Assembly (NCBI RefSeq): GCF_016863095.1
Contig: NZ_BOOF01000014.1
Location: 1 to 64,000 of the forward strand
Source: Microbispora siamensis
GTDB taxonomy: Bacteria; Actinomycetota; Actinomycetes; Streptosporangiales; Streptosporangiaceae
Direction of reading: 5' to 3'
DNA length: 64,000 nt
Numbering within the stretch: position 1 is the stretch's first letter; every line of letters starts with the position of its first letter. Position numbers and translations under genes: made by a program. Below are positions 8,918-17,507 of the stretch, piece by piece. The notes under the pieces are model-generated. The model was not told the DNA's origin, searched no databases, and saw only the letters and a list, made by a program, of their open reading frames with translations.

Positions 8918-10027
8918 TCATGGGCTGACCGCCAGGAGCAGGAAGGCGGCGCACAGCGTGAGATGGACGCCCGCCTGCAGGACGGTGGCCCGGCCGGGCA
9001 CCACGGTCAGCGTCGCCACGACGACCGTCAGGGCGAGCAGCACGATGTGCGTCGGGCCGAGTCCGAGCAGCAGCGGCCCCTCCAGCCACAGCGACGCCCC
9101 GGCGATCGTCGGGATGGTGAGCCCGATGCTGGCCATGGCCGAGCCGAAGGCGAGGTTCAGGCTGACCTGGACCCGGGCCCGCCGGGCCGCGCGTACGGCG
9201 GCGAGGGTCTCCGGCAGCAGCACCAGCAGCGCGATCACGACGCCCACCGCGGACTGGGGAAGGCTCGCCGCGCGTACGGCCGACTCGATGGCGGGAGACT
9301 CGACCTTCGCCAGGCCGACCACCGCGACGAGCGCGCCCAGCAGCAGCGCCAGGCTGGCCGCGGCGGCGCGCGTGGTCGGCGGGTCGGCGTGCTCGGCGGC
9401 GTCCCCGCCCTGGCCGCCGGACTCCACCGGGAGGAAGTAGTCGCGGTGCCGCACGGCCTGGGTGAGCACGAACAGGCCGTACAACGCGATCGAGGCGACC
9501 GCGGCGAACGCGAGCTGGGCCGGGGCGAAGGCGGGCCCCGGCCTGCTCGTGGTGAACGTCGGCAGGACGAGGCTCAACGTGGACAGCGTGGCGACGGTGG
9601 CCAGCGCGCCTCCCGTCCCCTCCGCGTTGAACACCGCCACCCGCCGCCGCAGCGCCGCGACCAGCAGCGAAAGGCCGACGATCCCGTTGCAGGTGATCAT
9701 CACGGCGGCGAACACCGTGTCGCGGGCGAGCGACGACGCGGCCGGTCCTCCTGACGCGGTGAGGCTGATGATCAACGCCACCTCGATCACCGTGACCGCC
9801 ACGGCGAGCACGAGCGATCCGAACGGCTCGCCCACGCGATGGGCGATGACCTCGGCGTGGTGCACGGCCGCCAGCACGGAAGCCGCGAGGAAGAGCGCCG
9901 CGATCAGCACGACGACGGGAGGAATGGTCCGCCCCCACGCCAGCGCGAGCACTGCCACGGCGAGGATCGGCACGGTCACGGTCCAGGTGGTGGCCAGTCG
10001 GCGGTAGAGCAGGATCATGTGCTTCAT
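8918..10027 (-). CDS. Ca2+/H+ antiporter, ChaA-like (CaCA superfamily)
   Basis: A membrane protein of about 369 residues with about eleven hydrophobic helices. The conserved acidic repeat motif reads HHAEVIAHRVGEPFGSLVLA in the N-terminal half, with a matching LNLAFGSAMASIGLTIP repeat in the second half, the inverted alpha-repeats of the CaCA family. It should extrude cations against protons at the plasma membrane. The start is uncertain: ATG 10027, ATG 10018 and TTG 10036 are all in frame. The gene is convergent with the glucanase and co-directional with the Nudix gene upstream. Confidence 0.85.
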   Translation of the reverse strand: MKHMILLYRRLATTWTVTVPILAVAVLALAWGRTIPPVVVLIAALFLAASVLAAVHHAEVIAHRVGEPFGSLVLAVAVTVIEVALIISLTASGGPAASSLARDTVFAAVMITCNGIVGLSLLVAALRRRVAVFNAEGTGGALATVATLSTLSLVLPTFTTSRPGPAFAPAQLAFAAVASIALYGLFVLTQAVRHRDYFLPVESGGQGGDAAEHADPPTTRAAAASLALLLGALVAVVGLAKVESPAIESAVRAASLPQSAVGVVIALLVLLPETLAAVRAARRARVQVSLNLAFGSAMASIGLTIPTIAGASLWLEGPLLLGLGPTHIVLLALTVVVATLTVVPGRATVLQAGVHLTLCAAFLLLAVSP

Positions 10028-10061
10028 CCTGCCCAAATAGGACGAATGGTAGAAAAAGTAT

Positions 10062-10937
10062 TCAGAGCTGCTTGAGCAACCAGCGGGGGCCGGTGACCAG
10101 GGCGCCGAGGGCCGTCACCCGCTCACGCAGCCCTCGGTCGGCGGTGACGACGAGGGCGGTCTCCCAGGGCCGCACGTCGCGCACCGCCTCCACGATCGCG
10201 TCGTCCCCGCTGCCTGCGGCCACCACGACCGTCAGGTCCCCGGCCACCGGCCCCGGGTCGGCCGCCCCGGCCGCCGCCCCTTCGAGCACCACGACCATGC
10301 GCGGGAACCATCGGGTCAGGGCGGGCACTCCTTCCGGCATCTCGCCGAGGCCCTGCCCGCAGAGCGGGATCAGCTCGTTGAGCAGGCGGTTCGCGGCGCC
10401 CGCGCGGTCCTTCCACCAGCCGTGCTCGGCCCGCGCGCCGATGATGTTGGCCATGTCGAGGACGACGACCACCGGGCTCAGCGCGGGCCGGATCCTCGGC
10501 CACGAGTCGGCGAAGCCGGGGTGCAGTTCCTTCGACACGACCTCGTCGGCCGCCACCCAGCGCATGTCCGCGCTCTCGCCGTTGGCGGGTGCGGCGTCGA
10601 GCAGCCCTTCGGCCTCCGCGATCACCGTCTGGAACGACCAGCCGCCGTGGTCGTCGACGTAGAGCCCGCGCACCCGGACGAGGTCGGAGTCCAGCGCCGC
10701 CTCCTCCCGGGCCTCGCGCAGCGCGCCGGTGATGGCGTCCTCATGGCTGTCGCACGCGCCGCCCGGCAACCCCCAGGTTCCGCCGTGATGGCTCCACCAG
10801 GCACGCTTCTGCATAAGCACGTACGGCATGCCGTCGAGCGTGTGGTGCACGGTGAGCAGGCCGGCGGCGCCGTACAGTCCCCAGTGCTGGTGACCCAGCG
10901 CGCACAGGGCCCAGCCGTCGCCGTCCTTCGCCGTCAT
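10062..10937 (-). CDS. Nudix hydrolase fused to a NYN/PIN-like domain
   Basis: A 291-residue two-domain protein. Residues about 20-145 are a Nudix hydrolase with the box beginning GLPGGACDSHED and ending REAREEA, which should hydrolyse a nucleoside diphosphate derivative. From about residue 152 a second domain begins VVVVLDMANIIGAR and later has GSGDDAIVEAV and ALVVTADRGLRERV, the spaced acidic pattern of NYN/PIN (YacP-like) RNases. The fusion suggests coupled nucleotide or RNA-cap clean-up, but that is inference. ATG 10937 is the only reasonable start. Confidence 0.8.
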   Translation of the reverse strand: MTAKDGDGWALCALGHQHWGLYGAAGLLTVHHTLDGMPYVLMQKRAWWSHHGGTWGLPGGACDSHEDAITGALREAREEAALDSDLVRVRGLYVDDHGGWSFQTVIAEAEGLLDAAPANGESADMRWVAADEVVSKELHPGFADSWPRIRPALSPVVVVLDMANIIGARAEHGWWKDRAGAANRLLNELIPLCGQGLGEMPEGVPALTRWFPRMVVVLEGAAAGAADPGPVAGDLTVVVAAGSGDDAIVEAVRDVRPWETALVVTADRGLRERVTALGALVTGPRWLLKQL

Positions 10938-10976
10938 GCACCCATCTTGCCGCAGCCTGCAGGCTCGCTCTAATGG

Positions 10977-11228
10977 TCACCAGCGTTCGAGGGGGACCTC
11001 CACCCCGGCGACCAGGTCGAAGAGGGTCACTCCGTCCTCGATGCGGACGACCTGGATCTGTGTCGCGAAGCGTACGTCCCGAAGACGCGTGGCGGCCTCG
11101 TGAGCGGTTCGCGGGAGGTGGTAGCGATCGGCCGCGCCGCCGTCCGGGATGGGCCGGGTCGAGCGGACCTCGAACCGGTCCGGCGGCCATACCGGGGGAA
11201 GGGGAACGGAGTGCTGCCAACCAGACAT
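10977..11228 (-). CDS. Small hypothetical protein
   Basis: An 83-residue soluble protein with no recognised domain. It starts at ATG 11228 behind a good GGGAGAG ribosome site, and its composition is ordinary for a coding sequence (charged C-terminus with VRIEDGVTLFDLVAGVEV). It precedes the Nudix gene on the same strand with 39 bases between them, so they may be co-transcribed. Confidence 0.6.
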   Translation of the reverse strand: MSGWQHSVPLPPVWPPDRFEVRSTRPIPDGGAADRYHLPRTAHEAATRLRDVRFATQIQVVRIEDGVTLFDLVAGVEVPLERW

Positions 11229-11641
11229 GTCTCTCCCGTCATGCCGTCTTCAAAGCAGTTGACCTGTGGAACCTGATTGATCGCTAGTGCGTGACGGGGT
11301 CGTAGGCCGATCGTTATTAACCGGTAAGCGATCCTTTCCGACCCGGAGTCCGTAGCCCGTTAGCGTTTGAGCCCTCACTCGTGATTCCCCCTTTGTCTGG
11401 AGAATCAGGAGATGTCATATCTGGAGAGACGCCCGCTTCCTGCGGCCGGAGGAGCGGGCGTTGTCCTCCCTCTTGTCCTTGCTCTTCCGCCACCTGCCCG
11501 TCGACGGTCGTCTCTGATCCGCTGCGATCCCGCTCGGCCACTTCGGGCCGGTAGGCGGTCTCCGGCAGCCCCCGCCTCCGCGTCGCCGGAAGGGCGAGGG
11601 CCCGGCTTCCGGCTGCTCGTGATCGGGCCGCCGCTCCGGTT
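11229..11641. other. Intergenic stretch with one hairpin
   Basis: No convincing gene. The only clear structure is a GC-rich hairpin with CGCCCGCT at 11430-11437 pairing AGCGGGCG at 11453-11460. Short frames here have poor codon bias. The stretch lies between the divergent 83-residue gene and the 3' end of the M15 peptidase gene. Confidence 0.5.
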
Positions 11642-12487
11642 CTACCGGCCGTTGACGGAGAAGTGCTGGTAGTCCTTGGCGCCGGACCACGAGCCGCCCC
11701 AGCCCCAGCCGATCTGCCCGAAGGCCCGCACTACTCGATCGCCCTCGTTGATGACGCCGCGCTTCTTGAGCGGCCGGTCCACGAACGCGTCCGCGTTGCG
11801 GTGCGCGTTGGAGCCGTTCGCGTAGACGTACGGGTTCTCCCGCGGGTTGAGGTCCACCGCGAGGCCGTAGGCGTGGTTGGACCAGCTGCCCGAGCCGGTG
11901 GCGTTGCGGCAATTGAAGGCCGAGGTGTTGTCGGCGTCGATGGAGTCGTAGTCGCTGCCCTTGTAGACGTCGACGGGCTCCATCCTGCGGATGGGGTAGC
12001 GCATGTCGTAGAGCTTCCCGAAGACGGAGGCCACGTCCTCGGCCACCTTCTTGTTGACCACGAGAGTGCCGGTGTGCGCCTGGTCGTCGAAGCCCCAGTA
12101 GGTCATGGTGATCTTGCGCAGCCCGCTCAGCGGAACCGGGCAGCCCGGACGCCAGGAGTACCGCACGTCGTCGCGGGACACCTTCTCGATCTTCGCGGAG
12201 AAGGGGGGCGGCCCGCTCGGGCTCGGCGAGGGCTCGTTCCCGGGCGCGGGCGAGACCGGCACGGACGAGGGCGTGACGGGCGACGGGGTGGCGGACGCGG
12301 AGGAGGTCGGCGCGGCCGAGGGAGCGGCGGGCGTGGACGAGTCCGCCGCCGGTGACGCCGGGGCGGGCGCGGACACCCGGGTCCTGGCGGTGGCGGACGC
12401 GCCGGCGTCGCCGACCCCGGCGCAGCCGGTCATCCCGACGAGAGCCGCCATCACTACCGCTGACCTGCGGTTCCACAAGGAGGTCAT
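11642..12487 (-). CDS. Lipoprotein M15-family D-Ala-D-Ala carboxypeptidase
   Basis: A 281-residue envelope peptidase. The N-terminus is a lipoprotein signal with lipobox MTGC near residue 21, followed by a long Ser/Pro/Ala-rich tether to about residue 95. The M15_4 catalytic domain has zinc ligands in SNHAYGLAVDLNP and in the terminal YQHFSV. It should trim peptidoglycan stem peptides outside the membrane. The ATG at 12487 is the first in frame. A divergent Lgt-like gene starts 174 bases away; the pairing of a lipoprotein with an Lgt paralogue may be chance. Confidence 0.87.
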   Translation of the reverse strand: MTSLWNRRSAVVMAALVGMTGCAGVGDAGASATARTRVSAPAPASPAADSSTPAAPSAAPTSSASATPSPVTPSSVPVSPAPGNEPSPSPSGPPPFSAKIEKVSRDDVRYSWRPGCPVPLSGLRKITMTYWGFDDQAHTGTLVVNKKVAEDVASVFGKLYDMRYPIRRMEPVDVYKGSDYDSIDADNTSAFNCRNATGSGSWSNHAYGLAVDLNPRENPYVYANGSNAHRNADAFVDRPLKKRGVINEGDRVVRAFGQIGWGWGGSWSGAKDYQHFSVNGR

Positions 12488-12661
12488 AGGCGCAGGTTAC
12501 CCGCGGCCGAGGCGTGCGCAGGCGCTCGCGCACGCTCCTGTGGACAGCGGGGCCCCTGTGGACAAAGCCCGGGGCGGTTGGCCGGAATCGCCGTATAGAG
12601 GAGGCGCAAGCCGTACGAATTGACGATCGGAATCGTCGTGGGCCGCCGCTAGGGTGGCGTC

Positions 12662-13495
12662 GTGCTTGAGCATCTGCGTTTCGGCGAAGTGAGCGTGCCG
12701 ACCCACGCGTTTTTCGTGGGCCTCGGCGTGCTCCTCGCGAGCGTGGTGTTCGTCCTGGAGGCGCGGCGCCGGGGGGCCCTGCGGGAGGAGTCGCTCGTCG
12801 CCGTCACCGGCGCGCTGGTCGGCGGGGCGATAGGCATGCGGCTGTCCGGATGGGCCGAGCATCTCGACCCCGCGCTCAACCCCGGCCTTCTCGAGGCGTG
12901 GATGTTCGGCGCCCGCAGCATCCTCGGCGGCCTGACCGGTGCGTACGTCGGGGTGCTGGTGGCGAAACGGCTGATCGGCTACCGGGAGCGGACCGGTGAC
13001 CTGTTCGCGCCCGCCGTCGCGCTCGGCATGGCCGTCGGCCGCATCGGCTGCTTCCTCACCGAGGCCCCCGGCCGGCCCACGAGCCTGCCCTGGGGGGTCC
13101 ACGCGCCCGCCACCGTCCCGGAGTGCCCCGGCTGCCTGGCCGGGCAGGCCATGCACCCGTCGTACCTGTACGAGACCGTGTTCCAGCTCGCCGCCTTCGG
13201 CGCGTTGCTGTGGGCGCGGAGCCGGGTCGATAGGCCGGGCGAGCTGTTCACCCTGTATCTGGGCGCGTACGCCGTCTTCCGGTTCCTCGTCGAGTTCACC
13301 AGGGCGAACGAGACGGTCTGGCTCGACCTGACCCGCCCGCAGTGGTTCCTCGTCCCGGGGCTCGTGCTCCTCGCCGTCCGCCTCGGGCTCGGGTATCGCA
13401 AGGGGTTCTACGATCGGCTGCTTCCCCTGCGGGGAGAGCGGCGACCGCTGTTACCGGCCGTCCGGCTGTCGCCCGCGGGCGAGGAGGAGAGATGA
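12662..13495 (+). CDS. Divergent prolipoprotein diacylglyceryl transferase paralogue
   Basis: A 277-residue seven-helix membrane protein of the Lgt family. The signature region reads GRIGCFLTEAPGRPTSLPWG, matching Lgt GRIGN...E..G.PT.LPWG except that the usual Asn after GRIG is Cys. The canonical HGG loop is replaced by RSILGGLTGAYVG, so a normally essential His is missing. It therefore may not be the housekeeping Lgt but a transferase using the same phosphatidylglycerol pocket. The start is GTG 12662 after AGGGTGG. It is first in a four-gene operon joined by 4-base overlaps to a radical SAM enzyme. Confidence 0.85.
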   Translation: MLEHLRFGEVSVPTHAFFVGLGVLLASVVFVLEARRRGALREESLVAVTGALVGGAIGMRLSGWAEHLDPALNPGLLEAWMFGARSILGGLTGAYVGVLVAKRLIGYRERTGDLFAPAVALGMAVGRIGCFLTEAPGRPTSLPWGVHAPATVPECPGCLAGQAMHPSYLYETVFQLAAFGALLWARSRVDRPGELFTLYLGAYAVFRFLVEFTRANETVWLDLTRPQWFLVPGLVLLAVRLGLGYRKGFYDRLLPLRGERRPLLPAVRLSPAGEEER

Positions 13496-14082
13496 GCACA
13501 CCCCCCGAGCCGCCCGAGCGGCCGCATGACCCCCAACCGGGCCCGCAGCCGGGCGATTCTCCCCGGCATCCGCCCGTGCCGCCGCCTCCCGGCGCGCCGT
13601 ACGGTCCGGGCGGCCCGCCGCCGTCCCAAGGTCCGGCCGGCCCGCCGCCGCAGGGCCCGGGTGGGTCACCGCCGTACGGACCGGGTGGGCCGCATGGGCC
13701 GGGTCCCGGTGGGCCGTACGGACCGGGTGGGCCACGCCCGTGGCCGCCGCCGCCCCCGGCGCAGAACACGACCGGCGTGGTCATCGCGATGACGATCGCG
13801 GGGATCGTGGCCTACGTGGTGATCAACTTCGTGCTCTTCCTCGCGACCCTCGCGGCGGCGGACGGAGTCGCGAGCGAGCACAAGAACGTCGCGCTCATCG
13901 GCGGATCCGTGATCCTGGCCGTGATCGCGTTCGGCGGCGGAACGCTGCTGCTCCTTCTCCGAAAGCCCTGGTCGCGTGGGCTCGGGCTGGGGCTGATGAT
14001 CGGCTGGGCGCTCATGACGATCTTCACCGCCGGCTTCTGTACCGGCGTCAACCCCTCGCTCTACACGGACGGCGCCCTGTGA
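13492..14082 (+). CDS. Pro/Gly-rich three-helix membrane protein of the Lgt/radical-SAM operon
   Basis: A 196-residue protein. Residues 1-90 are a low-complexity cytoplasmic tail made of PPGAPYGPGG- and GPGG-type repeats, and residues 93-190 contain three hydrophobic helices with a short outside loop before a final GFCTGVNPSLYTDGAL. Its ATG overlaps the Lgt stop (ATGA), so translation is coupled. Tails of this kind often recruit partner proteins in actinomycete membranes. The function is unknown; context suggests a scaffold for the lipid-modifying enzymes on either side. Confidence 0.75.
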   Translation: MSTPPEPPERPHDPQPGPQPGDSPRHPPVPPPPGAPYGPGGPPPSQGPAGPPPQGPGGSPPYGPGGPHGPGPGGPYGPGGPRPWPPPPPAQNTTGVVIAMTIAGIVAYVVINFVLFLATLAAADGVASEHKNVALIGGSVILAVIAFGGGTLLLLLRKPWSRGLGLGLMIGWALMTIFTAGFCTGVNPSLYTDGAL

Positions 14083-15647
14083 CCACCGGAATGCCCCTGC
14101 GCGGAGACCGCATCCTCCGCTACGTCAACGCGTTCTGCCCCCGCTGCCACGACGAGCGGCCGGACCGCCCGCTGGCGGAGGTGCCGCGTCTGTCCGGCTG
14201 GCTCGCGGCCCGCGACGGCCGGGTCTACCTGGAACGCGGCTGCCGGACCCACGGCATGGTCAGGACCCTCTACGACGAGGACCCGGAGATCCTCGCCTAC
14301 CTGGAGGAGTGGACGGCCCCCACCAAGGCGCATCTGCCCGACGTCGCCGGCAACTTCGACCCGGTCCCGGAGGCGTACCTGCGGGGACTGCCGGAGATGC
14401 AGACCCAGCACACGTGCATCCTCCTGGAGGACGTGGCGGAGGCATGCAACCTGCGCTGCCCGACCTGCTTCACCGACTCCTCGCCCGACCTGCGGGGAAT
14501 CGTGCCGGTCCGGGAGGTGCTCGCCAACGTCGACCAGCGACTGGCCCGCGAGAACGGCCGTCTCGACGTGCTCATGCTCAGCGGCGGCGAGCCGACCCTC
14601 CACCCCGACCTGCCCGAGTTGCTCGCCGAACTGACGGCCCGGCCCGTCACCCGCATCCTGATCAACACGAACGGGCTGCTGGTGGCCCGGGACGACGCCC
14701 TGCTCGACCTGCTCACCGAGCACCGCGAGCGCGTCGAGGTCTACCTGCAGTACGACGGCCTGTCGGCCGAGGCGTCCCGGCACCACCGGGGCGGCGACCT
14801 GCGGCGGTTCAAGGCGGAGGCGCTGCGGCGGTTGTCGGAGCGGGAGATCTTCACCACGCTGGTCATGACGGCCGCCCTCGGCGTGAACGACGGCGAGATC
14901 GGCGACGTGGTGCGCCTGGCCATCGAGACGCCGTACGTCGGTGGCGTGTCGATCCAGCCGCAGTTCGGCTCGGGGCGCTCCGGCGCGATCGACTCAATGG
15001 ACCGGCTCACCCACACCGGGGTGCTCAAGCGGCTCGGCCCCCAGACGGACGGCCTGGTCACCTGGCGCGACCTGACCGCCCTGCCCTGCTCGCATCCGCA
15101 CTGCTGCTCGGTCGGCTACATGATCAAGGACGACGCCGACCAGTGGCGCTCGCTGACCGCGTTGATCGGGCACGACCGCCTCAAGGAGAACCTCGGGCTC
15201 GTCTCCAACCGCATCGCCGACTCCGAGATCCCCCGCCAGCTCCGCATGGCCGTGCAGGAGTCGCTGCTCGGCCTGCTGTCGGAGCAGTCGTCGCTGTCGC
15301 ACCCCGAGATCGGCAAGGTCTGGCGCGACATCTGCGAGAACTGCGACCTCGGGCTGACGACCCTGCTGACGCTCGCGTCCTCGGCCGTGCCCGGGCGCAA
15401 GCGGCGGCTGCGCCGGCTGCTGGGCGAACGGGTCGTACGCATCACGATCAAGCCCTTCATGGACATGTCCACGATGCTGGAGGAGCGCCTGGTGCAGTGC
15501 TGCGTCCACGTCGGCACCCGCTCCGACCAGGACCAGTGCGCGCCGTTCTGCGCGGTGCAGGCCTGGCCCGCGCTCGCGCGTCAACGCCTGTCCGCCGTCG
15601 CCGCGGCCGACGCCGCCGTACGGCTCCCGCTGCTGGAGATCACATGA
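14079..15647 (+). CDS. Tes-like radical SAM enzyme with auxiliary Fe-S sites
   Basis: A 522-residue radical SAM protein. An N-terminal rubredoxin-like part has CPRC at residues 20-23 and Cys55. The radical SAM core has C123, C127 and C130 in CNLRCPTC, then LSGGEPTLHPDL, and the family QYDG near the fifth strand. C-terminal cysteines in CSHPHCC, CENCD and CAPFC could hold auxiliary clusters. Length and cysteine layout resemble tetraether/macrocyclic lipid synthases (Tes), which join lipid tails. GTG 14079 overlaps the previous stop; ATG 14091 is the alternative. An Lgt paralogue in the same operon supports a lipid substrate, but the reaction is inference. Confidence 0.82.
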   Translation: MTTGMPLRGDRILRYVNAFCPRCHDERPDRPLAEVPRLSGWLAARDGRVYLERGCRTHGMVRTLYDEDPEILAYLEEWTAPTKAHLPDVAGNFDPVPEAYLRGLPEMQTQHTCILLEDVAEACNLRCPTCFTDSSPDLRGIVPVREVLANVDQRLARENGRLDVLMLSGGEPTLHPDLPELLAELTARPVTRILINTNGLLVARDDALLDLLTEHRERVEVYLQYDGLSAEASRHHRGGDLRRFKAEALRRLSEREIFTTLVMTAALGVNDGEIGDVVRLAIETPYVGGVSIQPQFGSGRSGAIDSMDRLTHTGVLKRLGPQTDGLVTWRDLTALPCSHPHCCSVGYMIKDDADQWRSLTALIGHDRLKENLGLVSNRIADSEIPRQLRMAVQESLLGLLSEQSSLSHPEIGKVWRDICENCDLGLTTLLTLASSAVPGRKRRLRRLLGERVVRITIKPFMDMSTMLEERLVQCCVHVGTRSDQDQCAPFCAVQAWPALARQRLSAVAAADAAVRLPLLEIT

Positions 15648-15988
15648 GCCTCCCGTACGGGAAGCCCGGCGACCGGCCGACCGGCGTCGCGTACGAGCAG
15701 GCGCGCGCCGCCGAGACGGCCCAGGCGTCCGAGGGCGGGCAGGCGACGCCGTACGACCCGCTGAAGCTGTGCGTCTACGCGACGGTGGCGCTGCTCGCCT
15801 GGCTGTTCGGGGCCTGGGCCGTGCTCGGGTTCGCGGCCCTGGGGTTCGCCGGATACTGGCGGGCCCGCCGCGCGGGGCTCACCAGGAGCAAGTGCTATCT
15901 CAGGGACACCCGCCTCGTCCTCGCCTACCTGGGACTGATCACCCTGGTCGCGGCGGCGGCCCTCGTGCTGCCGCACGTGTCCCGGTAG
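15644..15988 (+). CDS. Small two-helix membrane protein of the Lgt/radical-SAM operon
   Basis: A 114-residue protein with a soluble N-terminus (about 45 residues, containing AYEQARAAETAQASEGG) and two hydrophobic segments of which the first is long enough to be a hairpin. A basic linker, RARRAGLTRSKCYLRDTR, sits between them. The ATG overlaps the radical SAM stop (ATGA). It is last in the operon. It may anchor or regulate the upstream enzyme; no family is recognised. Confidence 0.7.
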   Translation: MSLPYGKPGDRPTGVAYEQARAAETAQASEGGQATPYDPLKLCVYATVALLAWLFGAWAVLGFAALGFAGYWRARRAGLTRSKCYLRDTRLVLAYLGLITLVAAAALVLPHVSR

Positions 15989-16163
15989 CGGACTTCGCAG
16001 CCACTCGGCGCGGCGAAGCCCGCTCCATGCGTGCCGCAGCTTCGGAGGTCGGCGCCTCGGGACTTCGCCGCGTCGGCCGGAAGCTGAAGCCGCTCCGCTT
16101 CGCCCACGGGATTTGTCGGTCGGTTCCGCCATGATCGGCGTGCCTACTCACCGAGGGAGCGTC

Positions 16164-17132
16164 ATGGCTGTCACCCCCGAAGCAGACTGGTCCGGCATCG
16201 GCTGGGACTCCTGGAAGAACCTGAGGCTGATCCGAGCCAGGCTCGACGCGGGCGCCGATCCCAACGCCGGTGTCTTCTTCCATGGACGGCCGTTGCACGC
16301 GGCCGCCGAATGCGGCTCTCCCGATGTGGTGGCGGAACTGGCCGCCCGCGTCAACGACGTCGACGCCGAGCACGAGGGCCGTACGGCATTGTGGGGGGCC
16401 GTCTTCGCCAACCGTCCCGACAACGCCCGGGTCCTGGTGGAGGCCGGTGCCGACCCGTGGCGGCCGATGATGAACGGGTGGTCCCCCGGACGGCTCAGCC
16501 TGGCAACGCCCACCCCCGGCCTGTTCGGCGATCTCGCTGGTCGGCCCGGTCTGTCCGATGCCGAGGCCGCTGCCGTGGCCGAAGCCCGGCGTCTGATCGC
16601 CGCCTTGGGGGATTTCGACGACGACGGCATGGGGCTGGCATGTGTCGCCGGGATCAGCGCGGCGGAAGCGGTGCGCCGCCTGGAGGCGGTCCCGGCCGAC
16701 GCTGCCGAGGTCGAAGAGATCGCGGAGGATCCCTTGTCCTACATGGACGAGAGCCTCGGCGTCGTCGGCGTCACGGACGTTCCTGGCGGCTGCGTCGTCA
16801 GCCAGCCGTGGGGATATGGGCCGTACATGCCCGGCGTCACGAAGCTCCTGTCGGCCGGCACCGTCTGCTACGCCATGTACGCCAACCCCAAGAGCGGCAA
16901 CCAGGGGAGCGTCACCCGGGACGGCGAGATCGTGGACTGGGACACCCACCCCGGCGGCGGCAGTCCCTATCCGGAGCAACCGGCCGGGGAGATCCTCATC
17001 GAGTACCTCTACCACGGCAAGGCCATGGCGTACTGCTGCGCCGGCGCGGGCCTGCGGCTGGACGACGCCAGAGCGATCGCAGGGGAGCCCGACATGTGGG
17101 TGACGCTCCCCGAACGCGACTACTGGAGCTGA
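16164..17132 (+). CDS. Ankyrin-repeat protein
   Basis: A 322-residue protein. Residues about 15-115 hold ankyrin-type repeats (LIRARLDAGADPNAGV, PLHAAAECGSPDVVAELA, TALWGAVFANRPDNARVLVEAGADP). The remaining part, with WGYGPYMPGVTKLLSAGT and a YWS terminus, looks like a separate alpha/beta domain I do not recognise. The repeats usually bind proteins. ATG 16164 follows GAGGGAGC; the frame extends upstream without a better site. It is monocistronic by spacing. Confidence 0.78.
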   Translation: MAVTPEADWSGIGWDSWKNLRLIRARLDAGADPNAGVFFHGRPLHAAAECGSPDVVAELAARVNDVDAEHEGRTALWGAVFANRPDNARVLVEAGADPWRPMMNGWSPGRLSLATPTPGLFGDLAGRPGLSDAEAAAVAEARRLIAALGDFDDDGMGLACVAGISAAEAVRRLEAVPADAAEVEEIAEDPLSYMDESLGVVGVTDVPGGCVVSQPWGYGPYMPGVTKLLSAGTVCYAMYANPKSGNQGSVTRDGEIVDWDTHPGGGSPYPEQPAGEILIEYLYHGKAMAYCCAGAGLRLDDARAIAGEPDMWVTLPERDYWS

Positions 17133-17507
17133 TCCCCGGGGCACGAACCGGTCTGGACTGCCGCCGGAACGACGGCGTTTGACGGAGCTTTCGTGGAAAG
17201 CTCGCGCAGGTGTTCGATGACGCGCTACAGTCATGGCCATCGGATCGAACACGGGTTCGGTCGAGTCCCGGCAGGTAAGGGGTGTGTGATGGCTGTGCCC
17301 ACGGTGTCCGCCGCCCCCGTTCCGGCCGTCGCCGTTCCCGTGGCGTTCGATCCGGTCGTGCCCTCCCCGGCTCCGCCCGCTGTCGTCCCGGTTCAGGCTC
17401 CGCCCACCGCTGGGCGGTGCGTGCCGAGGCCGCGCCGGGCGACACGCCGTAGCGCTCTCTACGGAAATCTACGACGGCCGCTATATCCCGTCATAAAGTC
17501 CGAGAGC
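17133..17507. promoter_or_regulatory. Leader region of the AAA ATPase gene with inverted repeat
   Basis: The region contains the inverted repeat CCGTAG-N6-CTACGG at 17447-17464 and a further TCTACGACGG. The same CTCTCTACGG word reappears in the hairpin after the gene. A second possible start, ATG 17289 behind AAGGGGTG, would add a 73-residue Pro/Ala-rich extension whose last third has poor codon bias, so I treat the region as leader. Confidence 0.45.

Noticed and set aside
11412-11672. 86-codon frame after a fair ribosome site
   Set aside because: The hairpin at 11430-11460 lies inside it, codon usage is poor, and it runs into the M15 peptidase gene on the other strand.
13296-13784. Gly/Pro-rich antisense frame in the Lgt operon
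   Set aside because: It is the complement of the Pro-rich tail of the membrane protein, and repetitive codons keep several frames open.
17289-17507. 73-residue Pro/Ala-rich N-terminal extension of the AAA ATPase
   Set aside because: The ribosome site is good, but the last third has AT-rich promoter-like sequence and non-host codons; kept as an alternative start only.
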